Positions 50,501 to 58,704 of a DNA stretch of 64,000 nucleotides are shown one piece after another. This DNA comes from Cafeteria roenbergensis (lineage: Eukaryota; Sar; Bigyra; Bicosoecida; Cafeteriaceae). The DNA lies in contig VLTN01000063.1 in the NCBI GenBank assembly GCA_008330645.1, positions 1 to 64,000 of the forward strand, given 5' to 3'. A program made the translations under genes and the position numbers. Position 1 is the first letter of the stretch, and each line of letters opens with the position of its first letter. The notes below the pieces were generated by a model, which was not told where the DNA came from, ran no database searches, and saw nothing but the letters and a program-made list of their open reading frames with translations.

Positions 50501-51448
50501 CCCCGCGGCGCCCTCGTCGCCGCCCGCAACGCCGCCCTCTTCGTCGCCGACGGCGCCCGCGTCACCGTGCCCTCCGCACACCTCCTCGCCACCGCAAAGC
50601 CCTTCCGCGCCGGCCGCGGCTTCGCCCTCGAGGTCCTCCCCAACCGCGACAGCTGCAAGTACGCGTCCAAGTACGGCCTCGGCGAAGACGACACCGTTGG
50701 CACCGACAAGGCCCCCGCCGACGGCATCGCCGGCCTCTTCCGCGGCACCCTCCGCTACGCCGGCTTCTCGCGCCAGCTGCTCGCCCTCGCCGCCCTCGGC
50801 CTGCTCGACGCCGAGCCTGCCGGCGCGGGCACCGACCCCATCCTCGACGCCGCGGCCGCCGCCGCCGACGGCTCGGGGGCCGCCCCCTCGCTGCTCGAGT
50901 GGACCGCCTCCAAGGCCGGCACTGCCGCCGACGCCGATGCCGTCGTCGCCGCCGCCTGCGACAAGGCCGACGCCGTGCTCGCCGAGGCCGGCTCCACGCC
51001 CCTCACGGCCGAGCAGCGGGAGCAGATCGGCGTGATGATGCGCTTCGCCGGCCTGCTCGACGCCAGCACGCCCGTGCCCGTGCTGCCGGCCGACAAGCGC
51101 AGCGCCGTCGACACCATGGCCGCCCTCCTCGGCCCCAAGCCCTCCATGAACTACGCCGACAACGAGCGCGACATGGTCATCATGCAGCACACCGTCGACA
51201 CAGTCACCCCCTCGGGCGAGCGCCGCCAGCGCAACGGCCTCATGGTCGAGTACGAGCGGGACGGCGAGACTGCCATGGCCCGCACCGTCGGCCTGACTGC
51301 CGCCATCGGCGCCCAGCTCATCCTCGACGGCGCCATCCCGCTCCGCGGCGTGCGGCGCCCCGTCGACCCGGAGGTCTACGAGCCCGTGCTGGACGGGCTG
51401 GAGGACGAGGGCATCTCCATGGCCGAGACCGTGCGCACTCTCGCCTGA
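47525..51448 (+). CDS. AASS: Bifunctional lysine-ketoglutarate reductase / saccharopine dehydrogenase, 1199 aa, two exons
   Basis: Performs the first two steps of lysine catabolism through saccharopine, normally in mitochondria. Exons are 47525-47581 and 47906-51448. The intron (324 nt, GTGAGT...GCGCAG) splits the family's N-terminal IRREDKSIWERR / VALTP motif exactly. Order: LKR domain (1 to about 490: GVKEVPPSALL, YVFFSHTIKAQPYN, GRFAGIAGAVDFLRGMG), an interdomain with LRGHLFDSGAINLVLDAVE (Saccharop_dh_N type, about 510-600), an Ala/Pro/Ser linker, then SDH from about 706 (RILLLGAGMMTKPLLRYLL, NEMGVDPGFDHMSAMRM, LGYKFSWSPRGAL). Longer than usual (about 930-1060) because of Ala/Asp-rich insertions at about 255-280 and 635-700. 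No clear mitochondrial presequence is seen. Confidence 0.93.
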
Positions 51449-51895
51449 GCGCGGCAGGGCCTGCTCTTGCACCCCCTCCCCCCGCCTTTCCCTCCTGCCT
51501 GCCTCCTCATCGCTGCAGGCGAACCCGCGCGACTGCGCGGCCTCTCTCTCCCCCAGCGCCGCCGGCCGGCCCGGCACAGCGCGAGATGGCGGCCCGAAAT
51601 TGCAAGGACTGACGAAATGGCCCTGCCAGTGCAGGAATCGCGCCCCCACCGTGTGTCGGCACGAACCCACTGCCAGCGTTAAAAATGGAAGTTTCTACGG
51701 CGTGCTGCGGGGCCGCTGCATCGCACACAGAGGCCACGCCGCCCGCACGGCGGGCCACAGCACACAAACGGCGGGCCACAGCACACAAACGGCGGGCCAC
51801 AGCACACAAACGGCGGGCCACAGCACACAAACGGCGGGCCACAACACGCTCACCCTGGTGCGCGCGGCATGGCTCTCGCGTGGGGGCCGCGAGCG
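51449..51895. other. Convergent intergenic stretch holding a minisatellite
   Basis: 447 bp between the converging LKR/SDH and MTG1 genes. Apart from the 21-bp tandem repeat annotated separately, it shows only unique GC-rich sequence. Both 3' ends should lie here. Confidence 0.5.
51747..51851. repeat. 21-bp minisatellite, five copies (last degenerate)
   Basis: The unit is ACGGCGGGCCACAGCACAC followed by AA, starting at 51747, 51768, 51789, 51810 and 51831. Three or four copies are identical and the fifth diverges after its first half. Like the 24-bp repeat at 38281 it has a unit length divisible by three and sits in a 3' flank. Confidence 0.95.
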
Positions 51896-53216
51896 TCACG
51901 CCCGCCAGCTGGTCTCCACCCCCGGGCGCGGGCCGTCAAGCGCAATCCTGCCCAGCTTGCCGGACCGCAGGCTCTGCACCACGCGCTGCGCCGCACCGCG
52001 CAGGTCGTGCCCGCCGCCCTTGCCCCGCGTGCCGAGACGCGCGGCGATGTCGAGCAGCGCCACGTTGGCAGCCTCCGCGAGCGCCGTCTCTGCCTGCAGG
52101 TGCCCCCAGGCGGCCTCGTCGGGCTCCAGCAGGGGCAGCACCTCCGGCCGCGACAGGTCCACGCCCATGGATGCAAGCGCCTCCGCGGCGCGGCCCGGCG
52201 GCATGGCCGTGGCCAGCGATGCGAGCGCGTACTCCGCCAGGTTGGACAGCGGCAGCAGCGCGTCACTGTCCTTGATGCAGCCGGTGGCGGTCAGCGCGAG
52301 GGCGGCGCCCATGCCGTCGATGCGGGGCTGCAACACTCCCGGCGTGTCCAGCAGGAACACGGCTGGGTCGCGGCTCATGCGAATGCTCCGCAGGTGCCGT
52401 GTGACGCCCGGGCGCGCCCCCACCACTGCGCCGGCGGGCGACCGCCGGCCGCCTCTCGGGCCGGCTGGGATCACCCACGGGTTGGCGCTTGCGTTGGCCT
52501 TCTCGGCGGACTTGTCGTCGCTCGACTCCACGCCCTCGCTCAGCCGCCGCAGCCCGTTGATCACGCTGCTCTTGCCCACGTTGGGGATGCCAACCACGGC
52601 CACGATGGAGCCCGCCACGCGAAACCGCGAGTGCGTGAAGGTCAGCAGCGCGTCTCTCAGCTGCGAAGCGGCGGCGCAGTTGGGGGTGGCAGCGGGGCGG
52701 GTGAGAGGCACTGGGGCTTTGGGGCGTTGGGGCAGCGCGAAGGGCAGCTCGAAGGGCTTTTGGGCTTTTGGGGCGGCGGGGCGGGCAGCGCCGCGGCCGC
52801 TGAGGGCACTGCGGCGACGCGCTAGCCTGATGCTGCCCACAGGAAGCGATGGCGTACCCGGCTGTGCGCACGCGCCGGAAGGAGCCCGCCTGGCTCACCT
52901 GCGCCAGAGAGTCTTGTTGCCGCGCGCACACCGCCACAGCTGCCGACGAGGTCTCGGAAATGTGGTCCAGCCATCGCCCCACCGCCTTCTTCGGCGCAAG
53001 GTCAGCCTTGTTTAGAACCACAAGCCGCGGCCTGTTGCCGATGAGGGCATCTAGTGCCGAGTTGCGAGACGTCAAGGGGAGGCGTGCATCGCAAATCTCC
53101 AAAACAGCGTCGCACTTGGGCAGCTGCTCCGCAATGGACTGCTGAGCCTTGGCCATGTGCCCGGGAAACCACGACAGCGACGCGCTGAGGCCCCGCGGAA
53201 TGCGGCCCGCAGCCAT
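51896..53216 (-). CDS. MTG1: Mitochondrial ribosome-associated GTPase MTG1 (YlqF/RbgA type), 360 aa, two exons
   Basis: A circularly permuted GTPase needed for large-subunit assembly in mitochondria. Exons are 52899-53216 and 51896-52660; the intron is 238 nt (GTGAGC...TCGCAG) and in phase 0. Order of motifs: SWFPGHMAKAQQ and EICDARLPLTSRN (family N-terminus), G4 VVLNKADL (about 64), then G1 GIPNVGKSS (about 126) and G3 FLLDTPG (about 211). G4 before G1 is the YlqF permutation. The G1-to-G3 gap holds an extra Ser/Lys/Gly/Arg-rich insertion of about 40 residues. The N-terminus MAAGRIPRGLSASLSWF is short but basic and could serve for import. Divergent from the small gene at 53495. Confidence 0.92.
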
Positions 53217-53494
53217 TGACGGCGCCTCGCCAGGGGGGCAGGCAAACGAAGCTCTTTTGCCAAGGGCGTCCTGGCCGCGACGGCTATGAATCAAGCGGAC
53301 TCAGCCGCTCCGTCCCGCTGCCGGACTGCGACTGGTGCAGGTGGCGCTGTGCGCACCTGCGTGCGGCGGGGTGGGCATTGCGGCAAGCGCACTCGCACTG
53401 TTTGCGCTTGCGCACGCTGGTAGAGCTGCGAGAGCAGAGGCTCGATGCTGCACAGGCGCACGCTACACTCGCTCCACACGCCGCGGAGGGCGGG

Positions 53495-54196
53495 ATGGAT
53501 GTGCCCGTGATCAAGGGGAAGCTGCGCATGAAAGGCGTGTCGGCCTCCGCCGAGTCGCGCTCCAAGAAGCGCCGTCGCCCTTCGAGCAAGAGCAAGCCGG
53601 CAGTCCCGCAGGGCGCGAGCGAGCCCTCGGCCAAGCGGCAAGCTGCCCCAGCCGCGGCTGCGGCTGCAAGCGAACCGGCCGCTCCGCCGCAGGCCGCCCG
53701 CCGGCCTAAGGAGAGCGCCACAGCGGAGCGCCGCGAGGCTATCGAGGGCTCCGGGCGAATCGTCTCGTCCGGCCAGACGGTCACCGGAACGGGCACCGCC
53801 TTCGTCAAGGAGCTCCGCGCAGGCGATGCGCTCGAGATCGTGGACCCCGTGACGGCCAAACAGGAGCTGCGCGTGGTGACCATGGTGCTCTCGGACACGG
53901 CGGCCGGCCTCTCTGCGCCCTTTCCGCACGGCCTGGCAGAGCCAACGCGGTTCCGAGTGCTGCGGATCCGCGCCGCGGAGCCAGCGGGAGAGAGGTCGGC
54001 CGGCGGCGCCTCTGCCGAGTCCGCCGCGGCTGACACGTCGTTCGCCGGGGAGTACAGCGCCGCCGCCGGCAAGCTCACCTGGCGCGAGAAGGTGGGCGGC
54101 TCCTACCGGGAGCGGTCGCAGGGGGCGGCGCCGGGCATGTCGCGGGAGGCCATGCTGGAGTTCCGCGCCAAGAAGAAGCACGACAAACACTGCTGA
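53495..54196 (+). CDS. Small basic protein with an unassigned conserved-looking beta domain, 233 aa
   Basis: Family not recognised with confidence. Three parts can be seen. First, a Lys-rich N-terminus (MDVPVIKGKLRMKG then SKKRRRPSSKSK), superficially like FAM32A proteins. Second, a compact region at about 90-170: GSGRIVSSGQTVTGTGTAF, LRAGDALEIVDP, ELRVVTMVLSD, which reads like a small beta barrel. Third, a C-terminal LTWREKVGGSYRERS and SREAMLEFRAKKKHDKHC ending, the kind of sharply conserved basic tail found in nuclear RNA-processing proteins. A nucleolar or spliceosomal role is a guess only. ATG 53495 is preceded by a stop-free frame, so a longer N-terminus cannot be fully excluded. Confidence 0.7.
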   Translation: MDVPVIKGKLRMKGVSASAESRSKKRRRPSSKSKPAVPQGASEPSAKRQAAPAAAAAASEPAAPPQAARRPKESATAERREAIEGSGRIVSSGQTVTGTGTAFVKELRAGDALEIVDPVTAKQELRVVTMVLSDTAAGLSAPFPHGLAEPTRFRVLRIRAAEPAGERSAGGASAESAAADTSFAGEYSAAAGKLTWREKVGGSYRERSQGAAPGMSREAMLEFRAKKKHDKHC

Positions 54197-54796
54197 TTGC
54201 TGCATGGCCGGGCGGGGACGCGCCGGTGACGACCCCACGCGGGCTGCGTATGGGCGGCTCACGGAGCTGTGCGTGTCGCTTGGTGCGTGTTGCGAGTTGC
54301 GTAAGAACGGCGCAGTTGCGTCAGCCGGCGGACATCGCGCTGTTCGAGCAGCAGATCGTCACACTGTGCCTGCCAAACGCGCCTCCGCGCTCCGGCAGCG
54401 CAGTGCGCCGGTACCCTCACGGCCACGAGGGCAGCCGCGGACGCCTCCCGCGGTGCGAGCAAGCTCTACCAAGCTCGCCGTGGTGCGAGTGCGCATTTCC
54501 TGCGCTGTGGCAGTGGCGGCAGCACGGCGGAGCCGCAGACGGCCAAGCCAGGCGCCCGGCGATTCATGACCGGGACCACCTCGCATCGTTGGGGTGCGGG
54601 AGGGACGGGACGGGCGGCGGGGGGGGGGTGTTGGGGGCATGCCGGCGCGCCACACAGTCCACTCGCTGCCTCGAAATACACACACCCAATCCGCCCCCGG
54701 CATCCAGACAAGTCTGCCCCGGCAGCTTCGGCAGCCCGCGCGCGGCTTCGCGCTCCAAATCAGCGGCATAGTCGGGTCATAACTATGGCCGTAGTC
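54197..54796. other. Convergent intergenic stretch
   Basis: 600 bp between two converging genes, with a G-run near 54620-54628 and no recognisable gene, repeat or RNA. Confidence 0.4.
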
Positions 54797-56356
54797 TCAG
54801 CGCTTCTTCTTCTTGGAGGCCTCGTGCTCCTTGCTGAGCAGGTCCTCCAGCGTGGGCCGCGCCGCGTCAAGCGACCCTCCAAGGCAGGTCACCCACTCGT
54901 CACGCTCCTCCTTGGAGTCGGCCTCGAACAGGAAGGCGCGAGCCGGCTCTGCCGCCCCCTTCCCCTGATCCGCGGCCGCCTCCGTCCGCGGCAGGATCGG
55001 CTCCAGGCCGAAGCGCTTCGGGTTGGATGCGTCGGGCACGGCCGAGTAGTTGTCCAGGTGGAGCTCCCGATCCTTCCGCTTCTCCAGCTTGCGCGCCGCG
55101 GTTTCGTCCGCAAAATACGAGAGGCGGCCGTTCCGGAAGACCACCCAGCGGCTCTTGTAGGAGCGGGAGCCGAACAGCCGGGTGCCGCCGCCAGCCTTGC
55201 GGAGGGTCCCGCTGCGGTTGGTGTAGCCGCGCTGGAGCACGCGGAAGCGCACCACGGCGGCGAGGGCAGAGCCGGTCGGGGCAGGGGGTTCCCCGGCGGG
55301 GGTGTCAGCGTCGGGCCCAATCTCGACTGCGCCGATGTCGCACTCGGGGGGCGGCTCCGACCCTGCCACCACCTTGCCAGTGGCGTCGTTGACGTAGGCG
55401 GGGGCCCCGCCCTTGCCGCCGTGGGGGTCCAGCCGCCACTGCACAATGTAGTCCGCCACTCGCGGGGGCGGCTCCCCGGAGCGGGACGCCGGCCGCCGCC
55501 ACACGCCCTTGCCCGTGGAGGCCTGCACGAAGAAGATGAAACCGCTGGCGGGGTCGAAGGCCCCGTGCCAGTCGGGGGGCGCGGAGCTGGCCTCGCCCTC
55601 GAAGGCGCCCTCCCGGCCGTTGTCCGAGGGGTCGGGCTGGGACTTGCGAGTGCTGCGGTAGCGGCGGTGCCACCAGATGGTAGCGTCGCGCTTGCCGGGG
55701 CGGGGCGAGGTGCCTGCGCCGCTGGCGGCGGAGAGCACGGTGGACGCCGGGGGCGGCGCCTTGGCAGCCTCGGCGGGCGTCAGCGGGAGCTCCACCCAGT
55801 CGGGGTCCAGGATCTTGCCGGCGGCGTCGTCCACGTGGAACTCGGGGGTGACCACGCGGATGTTGCCGGTCATGTAGTCGAAGCGGCTCGGGCCTGTCGC
55901 CGCGCCCTCAACGGGGTGGTGAAACCGCGATGACTTGATGGTGACGGGAAGCCAGCCGGCCATGGTGTGCCAGGCAGGGTAGCCGTGACGCCACCCGGGG
56001 GGCACGGCTACGCCACGCGTGGCCCCGGGCGCGAGGACCTGGCGGCGGGAGAGGCCGGTGGGGTTGCGGGTGAATTTGCGGGAAAGGCCGGGAGTGCTGG
56101 CAGCGGGGGGCGCAGGCTTCTCGCTCACGGGGGGCGGCTCAGGGCTGCGGACCGACAGCTCCGGCGCCGCAGGGGGAGGGGACGGAGGCGCCGCGGGAGG
56201 GGCTGCCGGCGGGGCTGCCGGAGGCGCCGCGGGAGGGGCTGCGGGGGGAGCCGCGGGGGGGGCTGCCGGAGGGGCTGCCGGAGGAGCCGGTGGCGCAGGG
56301 GGGGCTGCAGGGGGCGGCCCGGGCATGGATGGGGGAGGCGGCGGCGGGCCGGACAT
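54797..56356 (-). CDS. Proline-rich protein with WW-like and PH domains, 519 aa
   Basis: The N-terminus is a proline/alanine tract of (A)PP(A) repeats (residues about 1-65), a likely ligand for SH3, WW or profilin-type partners. The middle part has aromatic-rich repeats. One of them, DWHGAFDPASGFIFFVQAST followed by GKGVWRRP (about 262-290), has the two-Trp spacing of a WW domain. The C-terminal part (about 380-495) is a PH domain: RSGTLRKAG, YKSRWVVFRNGRLSYFAD, then AFLFEADSKEERDEWVTCL with the invariant Trp of the last helix. It ends in a Lys-rich tail. A phosphoinositide- or protein-binding adaptor is likely; the pathway is unknown. ATG 56356; single exon; divergent neighbour 850 bp away. 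Confidence 0.85.
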   Translation of the reverse strand: MSGPPPPPPSMPGPPPAAPPAPPAPPAAPPAAPPAAPPAAPPAAPPAAPPAAPPAAPPSPPPAAPELSVRSPEPPPVSEKPAPPAASTPGLSRKFTRNPTGLSRRQVLAPGATRGVAVPPGWRHGYPAWHTMAGWLPVTIKSSRFHHPVEGAATGPSRFDYMTGNIRVVTPEFHVDDAAGKILDPDWVELPLTPAEAAKAPPPASTVLSAASGAGTSPRPGKRDATIWWHRRYRSTRKSQPDPSDNGREGAFEGEASSAPPDWHGAFDPASGFIFFVQASTGKGVWRRPASRSGEPPPRVADYIVQWRLDPHGGKGGAPAYVNDATGKVVAGSEPPPECDIGAVEIGPDADTPAGEPPAPTGSALAAVVRFRVLQRGYTNRSGTLRKAGGGTRLFGSRSYKSRWVVFRNGRLSYFADETAARKLEKRKDRELHLDNYSAVPDASNPKRFGLEPILPRTEAAADQGKGAAEPARAFLFEADSKEERDEWVTCLGGSLDAARPTLEDLLSKEHEASKKKKR

Positions 56357-57209
56357 GGCGGCTCAAGGATCCGTCAACTGCGCGCGCGGGGAAAGTGCAG
56401 CGTTCAGCACTGGAACGGTAGAGACTGCAAATGGCGCGCGGCGAAACGACGGCGGGCTCCGTTGCGCGCGGCGCGGTGGGGAAGGGGACGCGCCCGCGCA
56501 AGGCGACTGCCCGCAGGACATGGGCGCGGTTCAACCGCTTGCGCAGTCGTCGAACACGGCAACGCTTCGCGGCCTCGGGCTGCCGCCCGGCTGAGCCCGC
56601 ACGGACCCCCGCTGCAGGCAATCTTGGTCGCCAGCGCACACGGCAGGCCCCGCAGCGCAGCGGGCAGGCTGAAGCTCACCGTCAGTTGCCCAGCGTCCGG
56701 GCAAGTGGCGTTATCGCACCCAAGCCCTCGCTCCAGTCGCCCACCGGATCCCGCGGCTCTGCCAGGCCGGAATCGGCGCCTGCAAGCAGTGTGCGGCGCC
56801 AGCGCGCGACGTTTGGCATGTGGCTACATGCCTATCCGCGTGTGTAAGAGTCGCAGCCGCTGTGAGCGAGCCAGCGGGCGAGCGCGCGCAACTCAAGACT
56901 TGCCGCCGGGCTGCCACCGCGGCACGCTTCTCGCAGGCAAGGGCAGTCACGCCGCAACAATCACTGTGGGCATTGGATGTTGATTGGATGGATGGCGCAC
57001 GGGCGGGTGTGGGTGGCCGCATCGCTGTTTCTCGGCGCCTGCCGCGCGAGCCTCGCATGCTTGGCCAAGTGCAGAGCCTGCCGAGCGGAGGCGACGCGCG
57101 GGCGAGGAACACACTCTTGCCGACGCGCCGAGGGAGGTGTTGGGAAGGCACACCGCTGCGCAGCGCAATTTGTGGCGCGCTGCCTCTGTGTCCGCGCACC
57201 CGCTTTCCC
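56357..57209. promoter_or_regulatory. Divergent upstream region, 853 bp
   Basis: Separates the start codons of the WW-PH gene and the cysteine-rich membrane protein. Several short open frames occur but none has recognisable features. A separate small gene cannot be excluded. Confidence 0.35.
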
Positions 57210-58353
57210 ATGCGAAGCCGCGCCGTGGTGCGGCCAGGCCTCGTTGCAGCAGCCCTGGCCACGGCATTGCTGGCTGCGTCGGCCAGGGCCAAGTGCTGCG
57301 GCCCCAAGTCATCGGAAGCATCGCAAGCTTACTTTAGCGCTTGCTTGGAGGCGGGCGAGGTGGACGAGGCGTGCTGCGACGCGGGGGCTAAGGTCCTTTG
57401 CCGCCAATGCGACGGGAGCGGCGGCCCGCCCACGCCGCTCCCCGCCTGCCTCGCCACGTGCACGGAGTGGTACTCGTCGTGTGCGAACCTTTGGGTGGAC
57501 ACGAGCTCCCAGGTCCGGGACGTGGGCGTGGTTCCCTGCAGGCCAAGCTCTCTGCTCTGCTCGAGCCTGAACGACACCCTGGACGCCTCGCCCGCGGCCG
57601 CCCGGGACGGCGCGGCGATGTGCGCGCTTGCGGGCGTGCCCGTGGCATCGGACCCGGGGCAGTCCTGCAGCGCCGGCGCCACCCGTGCCCGCTGGAGCAA
57701 GGCGGGCCGCCGCCGCCGCCGCGGCTCCCGTGGGCAGGACACGGGCGTCAACGACTGGATGGCTTTGGGGTGAGCTCCCCGCCGCCGGCCGCGGCAGAGC
57801 GGCGATGCCTCGTCGCGTGCGCCCGCTTCGCCCGCTGCTGGGCTGTGGCAATCTGCCCCAGCTCCCGCTCCCCGCCCGTCGCCCGGACGGCTTGCGCTTC
57901 GCTGCCCCCAAACGGCCGCTTCACCCCCCCCCCCCCCCGCCTCCTTTGAGCCCCTCTTGCAGTGGATGGGTGGTAGCCGCAGCATGCCTTGCCATCGCGG
58001 TCGTGGGCGCCGTCCTGCTGCTTCGCGCGGCGGGCCGCAACAGGGCCGTGGCGGTGTCGGCGAGCACCATGCAAGGCGGATGGGGCTCCGGGGGCCCCGA
58101 ACCGGCGAGCGAAGCCAGCGGCGAGCTGGACGAAGGCACGGCCGCCCCGATGGGCTCGGCCCACGAGCAGGTGGACCAGCGGGAGCTGGTGCGCCGCAAG
58201 CGGCTCGAGCAGTTCCGGAGGCAGCACGGCGCGGAGCGAACGGCGGAAACAGGGGGGACCGACGCCGCGCAGCCGCAGCCGCAGCCGGCGCCGCAGCCGG
58301 AGCGGTCTGCGCCAGTGCCGCTCGAAGCGGCGGGAGTGACCTTCGGCATGTGA
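57210..58353 (+). CDS. Cysteine-rich type I membrane protein, 316 aa, two exons
   Basis: Exons are 57210-57769 and 57963-58353; the intron is 193 nt (GTGAGC...TTGCAG), phase 2. A signal peptide (MRSRAVVRPGLVAAALATAL to about residue 28) leads into a luminal or extracellular domain of about 130 residues with about 16 Cys: KCCG, EACCDAG, LCRQC, CLATCTEWYSSCANLW, PCRPSSLLCSSLND. The CxxWYxxC and PCxxxxxxCSxL spacing recalls folate-receptor-like cysteine-rich domains of plant and algal proteins, but this is only a resemblance. Exon 2 opens with a membrane span (WVVAAACLAIAVVGAVLLL) followed by a charged cytosolic tail with RELVRRKRLEQFRRQHG. Probably a surface or endomembrane receptor of unknown ligand. 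Confidence 0.8.
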
Positions 58354-58704
58354 GCAGCGCTGACGAGCGAGCCAGGCGGCCTGGCGGCAGCAGTGCTCGA
58401 AGCAGAGGCCGCCAGAGCGACGCGGACCGCACCCCGGCGACGAGCCTGGCTTGGCTCAGAAGCGCGCCCCCAGCGTGCGTGGGTCTGTCGGCACAGACTG
58501 CAGCTGGTGTTGAACAAGATGTCTCGGCGATCGGAACCGGCTCGGCGCCCGCCTCGTGAGCAAACAAGCCGAGGCAATCACACACGCACGCACCGCTGCT
58601 CCTGTCTGCCAGCAGGCAGCTCTCGACGGAGCCTGCGCGTGGCCAACGGGCGCGTGGGCGTCCGATGCCGCTGCGCAGCCGCGCCCCCGCCCCGGCCGCG
58701 CCTG
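58354..58704. other. Convergent intergenic stretch
   Basis: 351 bp between two converging genes; nothing recognised. Confidence 0.4.

Noticed and set aside
47528-51670. Antisense open frame of 1380 codons opposite LKR/SDH.
   Set aside because: Gly/Glu/His-rich composition without motifs, fully explained by third-position GC bias of the sense gene, which is unambiguous.
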